A stretch of DNA of 64,000 nucleotides, taken from Leptonema sp964619535 (GTDB taxonomy: Bacteria > Spirochaetota > Leptospiria > Leptospirales > Leptonemataceae). The translations under genes were made by a program, and so were the position numbers. The stretch lies in assembly GCA_964619535.1 (NCBI GenBank), contig CAZUEX010000007.1, positions 62,001 through 126,000 of the forward strand, given 5' to 3'. Each line of letters opens with the position of its first letter. The first letter of the stretch is position 1. Positions 34,094 to 42,441 of the stretch are shown piece after piece. Under the pieces are notes generated by a model. That model was not told the origin of the DNA. It worked only from the letters and a program-made list of their open reading frames with translations, and did no database searches.

Positions 34094-35719
34094 TCAGTAG
34101 ATGGACCGCTGTGTTCTACGATCGGCCTCGATTGTGTTCCTGTCTGAAGAGCCAAAGATCTCAAGACGCAGGTAAGCCGGCGCATCGTTCTGTAAGACTG
34201 CCTGCAGTGGCGGTAGGAACAGGCCGTCCAGCAGGGTGGGGGCGTGGCCGCTCTGCCCTGCTTTAAAAAGCGTCCTGGTCTCTGTAGCAGGGAGAAGCGA
34301 AGCACTTTGAATCAGAGGTTCTACATCGGCATCGGCATTCTGACGAAGCCGGGCCCTGATACGCAGGCGCAGATCGTCCAGGGTTGGTTCTTTTAATCGC
34401 GCCAGCGTGGACTCCACAGAGGCATAGTCGCCATGACGGGCCAGCAGCCTGGCATAGCGTCTGAGGGCCTCATCCTCGGGTTCTGCAAGGGCCACAAGCT
34501 GCCTGTACAGTGATAGGGCCTGCTCTTCATCGTTGGTCAACTCTTCGGTCAGAAAGGCCAGGCCGTAGAGAACATCCGGATCTGTTGTGGCGGTGCGGCG
34601 GTCTATCTCCTGATACAGTGAAAAGGCCTCATGCAGTCGGTCCGTTAACATATACAGGGCTGCCGTTTCCTTTGCCCCTGTAAGAAGCGATGCGGACAGA
34701 GGCTGCATTGGATCGTTCTGCAGCCATAGACGAAGAAAACGATCGGCGGCAGAATCAAAACGTCGGTTGCGCAGAGCGCGAAGCACGCTCAACCTGCACT
34801 CTTCGTCGAGCTTTCTCAGCACATCTTCAAGCATGGCCTGTCCTTCGGCAATATCTTGCATAAGGTACAGGAAGATCAGGTTTAACCGTGTGGACAGGGC
34901 ATCCCGTTTGACGAGCGAAAGGCGAAAGAGGGCTTCTGCCCCTTCCAGATCCCTGTCTTCTGCAGCAAGAATGGCCAGGTCATTTAACAGCGAAGGGCTG
35001 AGTGAATTCGTTTTAAATTCATGAAAAGGGCTTTTGAAATCACGATAGTGTAGCTTCAAGGCCTCTGCTGCCGCCTTCTGCTCCTGTGGGCCGGCAGACG
35101 TGGAAAGACGGTAAAAAAAGGAGCCATCCTCTTCAAGCGGTAGAGCAGCAGGGGCCGGTTGCGAGGTCAGGGCTGGCTTCTCTGCGGGCGCAGCCAGAAG
35201 GGGCGCCCACAGAAGAGGCAGAAGCAACAGAAGACCGAGAAGCAGGGCGCCTTTTCTTGCAGAGCGGATGTGCTTTTCCTTTTCTTCGGTGGCAAAGGGC
35301 GGTTCATCGAGCAGATCATGCAGATACTGGCGATCGAGCAGGCCAGGATGGGGAAGCCGCAGCTTTTCGGTTTGCATCTCCACGCCTTCGAAGATCAGAA
35401 TGTCCAGATCGATTTCTCGGGGACCATAGCGGCGACGATGCAGGCGCCCCAGGTCCTTCTCTATGCCTTTGAGAAAGGCAAGCAGATCCTCGGGCGTATC
35501 CTCGGTTTCAATTTCAATGATCTGATTCAGAAAGTCCGGTTGGTCTGTTACGATCAGGGCAGCGTTATTCAGCTCACGGCTGGCCCGCAATATGCGACAC
35601 CTCTGTGCGATCGCCTCACGGGCCCGTAGCAGGTACAGGGAGCGATCGCCGAGGTTTGAACCCAGTGATAGAAGAGCCTTTCGCTTTTTGCTTTGATCCA
35701 GATTGTAGTCCTGCTGCAT
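34094..35719 (-). CDS. HPPK (FolK) domain fused to a membrane helix and TPR-like region
   Basis: A 541-residue fusion. Residues 14-143 are a complete hydroxymethyldihydropterin pyrophosphokinase domain: ALLSLGSNLGDR at the start, the pterin/ATP region LNQIIEIET, RYGPREIDLDILIF with the metal-binding Asp104 and Asp106, and LPHPGLLDRQYL. A basic stretch and a membrane helix (about 157-177, GALLLGLLLLLPLLWAPLLAA) follow. Residues about 180-541 are helical repeats resembling TPRs (GAEALFRLSLVKRDALSTRLNL, SLYQEIDRRT, ALSLYRQLV). The catalytic part would be cytoplasmic, the repeats periplasmic. No ATG, GTG or TTG lies between the HPPK domain and the helix, so this is one chain, not two genes. The ATG at 35719 avoids overlap with the DnaC-like gene. 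folK is normally a stand-alone enzyme of folate synthesis. Confidence 0.8.
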   Translation of the reverse strand: MQQDYNLDQSKKRKALLSLGSNLGDRSLYLLRAREAIAQRCRILRASRELNNAALIVTDQPDFLNQIIEIETEDTPEDLLAFLKGIEKDLGRLHRRRYGPREIDLDILIFEGVEMQTEKLRLPHPGLLDRQYLHDLLDEPPFATEEKEKHIRSARKGALLLGLLLLLPLLWAPLLAAPAEKPALTSQPAPAALPLEEDGSFFYRLSTSAGPQEQKAAAEALKLHYRDFKSPFHEFKTNSLSPSLLNDLAILAAEDRDLEGAEALFRLSLVKRDALSTRLNLIFLYLMQDIAEGQAMLEDVLRKLDEECRLSVLRALRNRRFDSAADRFLRLWLQNDPMQPLSASLLTGAKETAALYMLTDRLHEAFSLYQEIDRRTATTDPDVLYGLAFLTEELTNDEEQALSLYRQLVALAEPEDEALRRYARLLARHGDYASVESTLARLKEPTLDDLRLRIRARLRQNADADVEPLIQSASLLPATETRTLFKAGQSGHAPTLLDGLFLPPLQAVLQNDAPAYLRLEIFGSSDRNTIEADRRTQRSIY

Positions 35720-35744
35720 TGCTTTGTGAAACGCTGAAAGACGA

Positions 35745-36617
35745 TCACCGTAGAGATTTGCTGTCCCGTAAGCGGTAGTCCTCTGCCTCCATATGTATTT
35801 CAAGGCACATCTCGCGCAGGCGGCTGAGCACCCGTCCGTCTGATATGTCTTTCCAGGAGTCCATGGGCTCGTTGGACGTCAGGATGGTGAGCAGGTTGTG
35901 TTCATAGCGTGTATCGATTAAGTCATAAAGAACGGAATTGACCCAGGGAGACTCGCGCTGCACGCCGAAGTCATCGATTACGAGAGCCGGATAACGGCCC
36001 AGTTTCTGTTCAATACGCCTGCCTTCACCGTAGGCCTCTGAATGAGGGTTGAATGTATCGCGTAGTTTACCTATGATATCGCGAGAGATCTTCGCATAAT
36101 GGGCTTCCATCTGATAAAGCCGGATGAGTTCGTTGAGAATCACACAGGACAGGAGGGTTTTTCCGGCCCCGGTAGGCCCGTACAGATACAGGCCGCGCAC
36201 CTTTCCCTGACCGGCCAGGTGAATCGTATGCACTGCATGGTCCAGGGCTATGAGCACATTCATGGACGATTTTCCGCTTACGTCAATGGAATCGATCAGC
36301 CTTCCGCGGTAGCGATCGGGAATGCCTGACTGACGTTCCAGATGCTGGATGCGCTTCAGGGCCATCCGTGCGGGTCTTGCAGGGCAGGCCACGATGGCAT
36401 TCTTTTCACTGTCGTAGTACTGGTAGGGGGGCGTGCCGTCGCACAGGCATTGCTCCTCCACACAGCGGCACAGGCGGTAGGCTCCCTGGTGGGCGGCAAA
36501 GTGCGGATCATACAGGATCCCCATGCCGTGGCAGACAGGACAGTCGGGGCGTCCGTATCCCCTGACTTGCTTTTCCAGCTGACGCTTCAGGTCTTGTAGA
36601 GGAGAGCCGCCCTGCAT
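35745..36617 (-). CDS. DnaC/IstB-like AAA+ ATPase with N-terminal Cys motif
   Basis: A 290-residue AAA+ protein resembling the helicase loader DnaC and the primosomal DnaI. Walker A is YGPTGAGKTLLSCVIL near residue 147, Walker B is ALVIDDFGVQRES near residue 213, sensor 1 is LLTILTSNEP near residue 238, and the late LSRLREMCLEIHMEAEDYR holds the arginine-finger region. The N-terminal region holds a zinc-finger-like CPVCHGMG and a second Cys cluster CRCVEEQCLC, as in the DnaC N-terminal helicase-binding part. The role in loading the replicative helicase is inferred. No DnaB or phage gene is near. It starts a minus-strand unit with the HPPK fusion 26 bases downstream. Confidence 0.8.
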   Translation of the reverse strand: MQGGSPLQDLKRQLEKQVRGYGRPDCPVCHGMGILYDPHFAAHQGAYRLCRCVEEQCLCDGTPPYQYYDSEKNAIVACPARPARMALKRIQHLERQSGIPDRYRGRLIDSIDVSGKSSMNVLIALDHAVHTIHLAGQGKVRGLYLYGPTGAGKTLLSCVILNELIRLYQMEAHYAKISRDIIGKLRDTFNPHSEAYGEGRRIEQKLGRYPALVIDDFGVQRESPWVNSVLYDLIDTRYEHNLLTILTSNEPMDSWKDISDGRVLSRLREMCLEIHMEAEDYRLRDSKSLR

Positions 36618-36902
36618 AGGCCCGGTTTTGCAGACAGGGCGAAAAAAAGAAGTACAAAACGCCCGGAAAGCGGTGCCGCGTAGCCACGGAATCCAGAAAA
36701 TCGCTCGCTTTTCTGCGCTGTGCTCTGTAGCCTGGACCGCAAAGTGGGTGAGAAAATGTCTTTTTCGAATGGTCCCGCTGGAATTTTAAATCTTTTTGTA
36801 CGGGGCCTGATTGTTTTTCTCGTAAACCTTAATTTTTCTCAAATCAGGTCCGATAGGTAGCGTAACGGAGGTTTCCGAATCCTATCTGGAAAAGGTGCGC
36901 AT
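36618..36902. other. Intergenic region upstream of the FcpA-like gene
   Basis: A 285-base divergent gap between the DnaC-like gene and the FcpA-like gene. The half near the FcpA-like gene is AT-rich (TTTTAAATC, TTAATTTTT) and probably carries its promoter, but I cannot assign confident hexamers. An A-rich segment GAAAAAAAGAAG lies near 36650. No RNA gene or terminator is visible. Confidence 0.4.
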
Positions 36903-37814
36903 ATGAAACACGCAGGAATCACCCTGGCAGGTTTATTGATGATTCTGGCTTCGCCGGTTTTTGCCCAGCAGCCAACAACGAATCCGAATACCGTCGTAAA
37001 CCCGGCCAATCCCACTCCCTATGAACCCTCTCCGGGTGAGCTCGTCACCGAAGAGGAAGACGAGTCTACGCTCAGTGATGAGGCAAAGCAGATTCGGGCC
37101 CGAAACCTGAAGGCCGAAGAGCTGTGGAAGAATGCCGACTATCGTGACTACGATCCGGCTTTTACCGAACTGCACAGGCTGTCCAAAGCCTTTGCCAACA
37201 ACAAGTATCGTCTTGCCCTGTCTTCCTTTCAAGCTGGTGTAAATGCTATCATCAAGATGCGCGATGAGGTGGAGCTGTTCCGTAAACAGAGCGCCGAAGC
37301 CAAGCGTCTGAATGAAAAATGGTACTGGCAGGTCGTTGACCGCAAGGCTCAGGAAGAGCGCCAGATTAACCGTATGAAGCGGCAGGCCAAGATGGAGGCT
37401 GTTACCTACTTTACCCGGGCCATCAACTACATGGATGAGATCCTGAACCCGGATCTTCGCGAAAAAGAGCCTTTTAAAAGGCTTTTGTCCGCCATCTATC
37501 GTAACTGGGTAATGTATCAATATGACCTCGGCAATCTGCCGCAGTGCATACCGATCATCGAACGGTATCTTGAAGTGGATCAGAATGAGAAGGAGTATCC
37601 TGCTCACAAATACCTGTCGCAGTGCTACGCCTTTCAGGAAAACATGATCAAGAAGTACAAGATGGGTACCGAGGATCAGATGTTCCGCTTCCGCTACAAA
37701 AAGAACGTGCACCTGCTGCGTGCTACCGAGCTGAAATATGGTAAGGAATCAGCGCAGTACAAGCACGTTGTGAATCTCGTCAACCGGGACGAAATCATCT
37801 CGGTGATGCCCTGA
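36903..37814 (+). CDS. fcpA: Probable flagellar coiling protein FcpA-like sheath protein
   Basis: A 303-residue secreted helical protein. The signal peptide is MKHAGITLAGLLMILASPVFA with cleavage before QQP. The mature protein is almost all alpha-helical, with acidic LVTEEEDESTLSDEAKQIR near residue 50, aromatic-rich NEKWYWQVVDRKAQEER near 130, and a TPR-like C-terminal part (AIYRNWVMYQYDLGNLPQ, EKEYPAHKYLSQCYAF, KKNVHLLRATELKYGK). From memory this resembles Leptospira FcpA, a periplasmic-flagellum sheath protein of about 306 residues needed for coiling; I cannot run an alignment. A strong-expression gene is plausible: it stands alone with a good terminator. A generic TPR-like periplasmic protein is the alternative. 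Confidence 0.55.
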   Translation: MKHAGITLAGLLMILASPVFAQQPTTNPNTVVNPANPTPYEPSPGELVTEEEDESTLSDEAKQIRARNLKAEELWKNADYRDYDPAFTELHRLSKAFANNKYRLALSSFQAGVNAIIKMRDEVELFRKQSAEAKRLNEKWYWQVVDRKAQEERQINRMKRQAKMEAVTYFTRAINYMDEILNPDLREKEPFKRLLSAIYRNWVMYQYDLGNLPQCIPIIERYLEVDQNEKEYPAHKYLSQCYAFQENMIKKYKMGTEDQMFRFRYKKNVHLLRATELKYGKESAQYKHVVNLVNRDEIISVMP

Positions 37815-37840
37815 TCCGGGTTCGCACCTCCGGTATATGG

Positions 37841-37875
37841 AAAAGGTCTGGTCTTAAGCCAGGCCTTTTCTGTTT
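37841..37875 (+). terminator. Terminator after the FcpA-like gene
   Basis: AAAAGGTCTGG, a seven-base loop, then CCAGGCCTTTT forms an eleven-pair stem with one G-T pair, ending in TTTTCTGTTT. It lies 26 bases past the stop and separates this gene from gpsA. Confidence 0.75.
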
Positions 37876-37925
37876 CCATACCGTTTCGCGATTGACCAGG
37901 GTTTATTCTACTGTATCCTTTGCCC

Positions 37926-38927
37926 ATGAAGGCGGCGGTCCTGGGTTCCGGTTCGTTTGGAACAGCTCTGGCTTTTGTGCTGGCACATAAGGGATGGGAT
38001 GTTCTTATCTACGCTCGTAATGAAGGCCTGGCGGCCGACATCAACGAAAAGCATGAGAATACCCGCTATCTGCCGGGTATGCCGTTGCCTGCAAACCTGC
38101 GGGCCACATCGGACGTTGCCGAGGCCCTTCACAATGCAGAGCTCGTCGTCTTCTGCATACCGACGCAAAGCCTGACTCCGGTACTGCAGCAGGTGCGCGA
38201 CATGCTGCCCACCGGCGTTCCGATCGTCTCTGCAGCCAAGGGGATTGAACAGGGCACCCTGCGCATCGTTTCTGAGATCTTCGAAGAGGAGCTTCCAGGG
38301 AAGTATCACAGCTTCCTCGGCTATCTCTCCGGTCCGAGCTTTGCCCGGGAGATTGTGCAGAAAATACCCACCGTTGTCAGCATTGCCTCAAAGAATGAGG
38401 AGCTGGCCCTTCAGGTACAGAAGCATTTCTTCTGCTCCTTCTTTCGAACCTACTGGACCGATGATGTGGTCGGTGTGGAGATGGGCGGTGCATTAAAGAA
38501 TGTGATTGCCATTGCCGCCGGTGTATCGGATGGACTGAACCTGGGTCATAACTCCCGCGCTGCCATCATTACCCGTGGGCTTTCTGAGATTACGCGAATG
38601 GGAAAAGCCAGGGGAGCCAATCCCTTAACCTTTCTCGGCCTTTCCGGCCTTGGCGATCTCGTGCTGACCTGTACGGGCGAGCTCAGTCGCAATCGCACCG
38701 TGGGCTACAGGCTTGGCCAGGGCATGACCATGGAACAGATCATAGCCGATATGAATCAGGTAGCAGAGGGCATTGCCACATCGCAGTCGGCCTATGAGCT
38801 TGCAAAGAAGCTCGGGCTGGACCTTGCCATAATCGAGGCTGTGTATCACATGCTCTATCAGGGACTTGATCCGGCCCGGGCTGCCTATGAGCTGATGAAC
38901 CGCGAGCTAAAGAAAGAGACCTTCTAA
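37926..38927 (+). CDS. gpsA: Glycerol-3-phosphate dehydrogenase [NAD(P)+]
   Basis: A 333-residue cytoplasmic enzyme that reduces dihydroxyacetone phosphate to sn-glycerol 3-phosphate for phospholipid synthesis. The Rossmann fold opens with AVLGSGSFGTALAFVLA; KGIEQGTLR carries the substrate-related Lys near residue 105; GPSFAREI follows. The C-terminal helical domain has GGALKNVIAIAAGVSDGLNLGHNSRAAIITRGLSE with the catalytic Lys, and SRNRTVGYRLGQGM. Length matches the family. The ATG at 37926 is used; a TTG two codons earlier is possible. It converges on the cyclase-fold gene. Confidence 0.96.
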   Translation: MKAAVLGSGSFGTALAFVLAHKGWDVLIYARNEGLAADINEKHENTRYLPGMPLPANLRATSDVAEALHNAELVVFCIPTQSLTPVLQQVRDMLPTGVPIVSAAKGIEQGTLRIVSEIFEEELPGKYHSFLGYLSGPSFAREIVQKIPTVVSIASKNEELALQVQKHFFCSFFRTYWTDDVVGVEMGGALKNVIAIAAGVSDGLNLGHNSRAAIITRGLSEITRMGKARGANPLTFLGLSGLGDLVLTCTGELSRNRTVGYRLGQGMTMEQIIADMNQVAEGIATSQSAYELAKKLGLDLAIIEAVYHMLYQGLDPARAAYELMNRELKKETF

Positions 38928-38962
38928 GGGGCTCCGGAAGGCCGTATAGAAGCCGCCGAATC

Positions 38963-39913
38963 CTACAGGGCTTCTTTCATCCAGTCGGTGGCCGTTGAGG
39001 CATTGAAATACTCGATATCTTCAAAGACACCCATGGGCTTGAAGATGGCCTGCAGTCGTGGTGGAAGGTTGTTATATACGGACTTCGAGATGGAGACGGA
39101 ATGAGGAGGAGTGGCTCCTTTTTCGAGGTGCGCTACATAGTTAATGGCTTCCGAAAGGATCGTTCCCTTGTTTTCTTTATAGACGGTTAAACCATCGTGA
39201 GCGGCAATTCGCACGCGCAGTGGTTCATCAAAGCGGTTGTTGTTGCGAGACAGATTAAAGAGCACGAGTTGAAGCTGCAGACTGAGGGCGCAGAAAACGG
39301 CATCCTGTATTTTGTCTCCGAGATAGAAGGTGACGATTCCTCCGTCGCCGGCCCAGTTCCATACCTGTCCGTTGTGTTCTTTGACGACCCGTTTCAGCAT
39401 GTTGTAGAAGTTATTGTAAACAACCTCTATCTCGGATTTCGGATACTTGATCTGCAGCTGCGAGTTGCCGGCAATATCAATGGAAAGATGGCAGAAATGG
39501 TACACCTCTCCTTCTTTGAGGAAGCCCCAGTTTACACTGTCATCATCGCGTGCTTCGGTCAGTGTTCCTGTCATCGGGTCGAACTTCAGTCCCATGGTAC
39601 CGAGGTTCTGTAAAACGGTATCCAGTCCCTGCAGGTTGGCGGCGCGGCCAATGATGCTTGCATCCTGGTAGGAATGCATATGCACAAGCAGGCTCAGTAC
39701 ATTTGTGAGCATCCCGCGTGAATCGAAGTGTTTCACCAGGGTGCGAGCCGCCTGTTCGGGTCGCAAGGTGATGCCAAACGGTTCCCCCGAGAGAAGGTGT
39801 GCCTTGAATTTGGGATCAAGGTTGCGGCCAAGCGCATCGATTTCATCGGTGGTAAGGTTTTGTGTGATCACAGAAACAATCTGGATCTTCAGCGGTTCAG
39901 GTATCGTCCTCAT
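38963..39913 (-). CDS. Degenerate class III nucleotidyl cyclase-fold protein
   Basis: A 316-residue protein. The N-terminal half (about 1-130) has no family I recognise. Residues about 135-300 have the class III cyclase fold: CHLSIDIAGNSQL keeps the first metal Asp and VWNWAGDGGIVTFYL keeps the second. The later block RVRIAAHDGLTVYKENKGTILSEAINYVAHLEK lacks the D-[FY]-T-x-x-G segment and has His in place of the transition-state Arg of the usual NxAxRLE. It is therefore probably inactive or of altered activity, perhaps a regulatory or heterodimer partner of the intact cyclase just upstream on the same strand (130 bases away). Confidence 0.7.
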   Translation of the reverse strand: MRTIPEPLKIQIVSVITQNLTTDEIDALGRNLDPKFKAHLLSGEPFGITLRPEQAARTLVKHFDSRGMLTNVLSLLVHMHSYQDASIIGRAANLQGLDTVLQNLGTMGLKFDPMTGTLTEARDDDSVNWGFLKEGEVYHFCHLSIDIAGNSQLQIKYPKSEIEVVYNNFYNMLKRVVKEHNGQVWNWAGDGGIVTFYLGDKIQDAVFCALSLQLQLVLFNLSRNNNRFDEPLRVRIAAHDGLTVYKENKGTILSEAINYVAHLEKGATPPHSVSISKSVYNNLPPRLQAIFKPMGVFEDIEYFNASTATDWMKEAL

Positions 39914-40042
39914 CGGGCTCCTCCTCTCGACAATCTTTCATTTTTTTGTTCCGTTTTTTGCAGGAGAGGATGGGTTTACAGCAAAAAAAATCCGGCTCCT
40001 GCCCACATTCCCTGTGGCCAAGGCTCTGGCTGAGAAAACGCA

Positions 40043-40774
40043 TCAAAAGAGATCGTCATCGATTCCGGTTTCTATGGTTCCGCGCGGGCCAGAATATCGT
40101 ATGCGATCGACGTAGAGCGCTTCCAGAGGGGTCGATTTGCCTTTGGCTTCCACCGTGACCGGATGCGATAGCAGGATATGATCCTGCATCAGATTGCCTG
40201 TTGCCTGTGAGATGATGACGGCTCCGGGACGGCAGGCCTTTTCCAGTCTTGAAGCAATGTTTACGGAATCCCCGATAGCCGTATAATCCATGAACTCGTC
40301 GGTACCGATGCTTGCCAGAATGCACGGACCGGTATGGATACCGATGCGCACCCGGATCTCTGTAGAGTCCTCTTTCATGCCGATCAGGTTGAGGATCTGA
40401 AACTGCTTTTGCATCTCAATCCCCGCGCACACTGCATTGACGGGATTCTCAAACGTGGCAAACAGCGAATCCCCCATGAACTTATTCACGCTGCCTCCCC
40501 AGTGCAGGATGACAGCGCTTGTGGCACCGATACTCAGGTTCAGCATGTGAACGGTTTCGTCGGGCGTTCTGTTCTCAGCCCAGGACGTAAAAGAAACAAG
40601 GTCGGCAAAGAGATAGGTCAGGGTCGTTCTTCTGTTTGGTATGTAGTCCAATCCCTGGTCAGCTGCCTCCCGGACGCTCTTGAGCAGGTCGGGAGAGATA
40701 TACTTTCGCAGGATTCGGCGCATGCGTGCGGTTCTTGCCGGGTCCTGCCCTCTTTTTGGGGATTCTGGCTGCAT
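40043..40774 (-). CDS. Class III adenylate cyclase
   Basis: A 243-residue soluble protein with one complete cyclase catalytic domain. Metal Asp residues are in TYLFADLVSFTSW and NKFMGDSLFATF; the Lys of NKFMGD and the Asp of MDYTAIGDSVNIASRLEK are the adenine-selecting pair, and the Asn and Arg of NIASRLE are the transition-state residues. It thus should make cyclic AMP rather than cyclic GMP. A short N-terminal region (RRILRKYISPDLLKSV) is like the leader of many bacterial cyclases. No membrane or sensor domain is attached. No clear ribosome-binding site precedes the ATG. A degenerate relative lies downstream. Confidence 0.88.
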   Translation of the reverse strand: MQPESPKRGQDPARTARMRRILRKYISPDLLKSVREAADQGLDYIPNRRTTLTYLFADLVSFTSWAENRTPDETVHMLNLSIGATSAVILHWGGSVNKFMGDSLFATFENPVNAVCAGIEMQKQFQILNLIGMKEDSTEIRVRIGIHTGPCILASIGTDEFMDYTAIGDSVNIASRLEKACRPGAVIISQATGNLMQDHILLSHPVTVEAKGKSTPLEALYVDRIRYSGPRGTIETGIDDDLF

Positions 40775-40917
40775 GGGCTGTTGTTTGGTGGTGAGAGTTC
40801 TGTCAAAATGACGCTCTCTGGTTGAATTCTGGATACAGGTATTTCCCTGTCAATCCGCTTCCTGCGGGTTGTGATTCTTGACAGGGCGGCGGATAGAGTG
40901 GAAATGAACTCTGTATT

Positions 40918-42417
40918 ATGGAATTTAATCAATCCTCTGTTGAGTATGCGAACGGAAGCAGCAAACCCGTCCTGGAAACGATGACACCGCGCCAGATCGT
41001 CGAGGAGCTGGATCGCTACATTGTCGGACAGCATGCTGCCAAAAAGGCCGTGGCTCTGGCAATCCGCAATCGCATGCGACGGCAGCGTATAACGGATCCT
41101 GCTCTTCAGGAAGAGATCCATCCAAAGAATATTATCATGATCGGCCCTACGGGCTGTGGAAAAACCGAGATTGCCCGAAGGCTGGCCCGACTGACGGGGG
41201 CTCCTTTTGTAAAGGTGGAGGCCACGAAGTTCACCGAGGTGGGCTATGTCGGTCGCGATGTGGAGTCTATGATTCGCGACCTTTTGATGAATGCCATTAA
41301 TGTCGTAAAACGTGAGGCCAGCGAGGCCGTGGAAGAGCAGGCTGCCAGGCTTACAGAAGATCGTCTTCTTGACTATCTGATTCCGGACGGACGGACAGAA
41401 TCACAGAATCCTTCTGATCCGATGAATCTTTTTCGAGCCTTTTCTGACCTTTCTAAATTCGGCCAGCAGGTGCAATCGGGCATGCAGGCCGAACAGGAAA
41501 AACAGACGACCTCGAAAGAAGAAGAGGAGCGCAAAAAGAGGCTTCGCGAACTTATGCGCGAAAAGCTGAAATCCGGAGAGCTGGACCGCCGCGAAATCGA
41601 AATCGAGGTCGAGGTTCCCGGTATTCCCATGATCCAGCTCAGCAATGCTCCGGGCGGCGAGGACTTTGATTCGCAGATCCAGAACATGCTTGGAGACATG
41701 TTACCCAAAAAGCGCAAGAAGCGTCGGGTAACGGTGGAAGAAGCGCGAAGGATTATCCATCAACAGGAATGCGACAAGCTCATTGATCCCGATCGCGTAC
41801 AGGCAGAAGCCATCAAGCGAACGGAGCAGATGGGAATCGTCTTTCTCGACGAAATCGACAAGGTTGCAGGACGAGGAGCGCAGGGCCCCGATGTTTCGAG
41901 GGAAGGCGTACAGCGTGACCTGCTTCCGATTGTAGAAGGCTCTACGGTGAATACACGGTATGGTGCCGTACGAACCGATCACATCCTTTTTATCGCCGCC
42001 GGCGCCTTTCATATGAGCAGGCCTTCTGACCTGATCCCGGAGCTGCAGGGACGCTTCCCGTTGCGGGTGGAGCTTGAGAAGCTTACGCGTGATGATTTCA
42101 GGCGAATTCTAACCGCACCTGAAAACTCCATCACCAGGCAGGCTGTGGAATTGCTGGCCGTGGAAGGGGTGAACCTGACCTTTACCGATGATGCCCTGGA
42201 TGAGCTTTCAGAAATGGCCTACGAACTGAACGAGAAAACCGAAAACATCGGTGCCCGAAGATTGTACACCCTGATGGAGCAGTTGCTTGAGGATGTATCG
42301 TTTGATGCCCCTGAAAGAAAAGGCGATGACAGGAATGTGGTGATCGATCGAGAGTATGTTCGATCTCGTCTGAAAGACATCGTCGAGAATCGGGATCTCA
42401 GTCAGTACATTCTGTAG
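40918..42417 (+). CDS. hslU: ATP-dependent protease ATPase subunit HslU (ClpY)
   Basis: AAA+ unfoldase of 499 residues that feeds substrates to the HslV peptidase. Family blocks are LTPR-like MTPRQIVEELDRYIVGQHAAKKAVALA, Walker A MIGPTGCGKTEIARRLA, VKVEATKFTEVGYVGRDVESMIRDL with the pore GYVG, Walker B GIVFLDEIDKVAG, and the C-terminal TENIGARRLYTLMEQLLEDVSF. The I domain is longer than in E. coli HslU (443 residues) and contains a charged stretch rich in E and K (about residues 180-235). The first 21 residues may be absent if ATG 40981, which has a GGA site, is the true start. hslV usually precedes hslU; here the upstream gene is an antisense cyclase. Confidence 0.95.
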   Translation: MEFNQSSVEYANGSSKPVLETMTPRQIVEELDRYIVGQHAAKKAVALAIRNRMRRQRITDPALQEEIHPKNIIMIGPTGCGKTEIARRLARLTGAPFVKVEATKFTEVGYVGRDVESMIRDLLMNAINVVKREASEAVEEQAARLTEDRLLDYLIPDGRTESQNPSDPMNLFRAFSDLSKFGQQVQSGMQAEQEKQTTSKEEEERKKRLRELMREKLKSGELDRREIEIEVEVPGIPMIQLSNAPGGEDFDSQIQNMLGDMLPKKRKKRRVTVEEARRIIHQQECDKLIDPDRVQAEAIKRTEQMGIVFLDEIDKVAGRGAQGPDVSREGVQRDLLPIVEGSTVNTRYGAVRTDHILFIAAGAFHMSRPSDLIPELQGRFPLRVELEKLTRDDFRRILTAPENSITRQAVELLAVEGVNLTFTDDALDELSEMAYELNEKTENIGARRLYTLMEQLLEDVSFDAPERKGDDRNVVIDREYVRSRLKDIVENRDLSQYIL

Positions 42418-42441
42418 GCGCTGTGATAGCACATCGTATCC

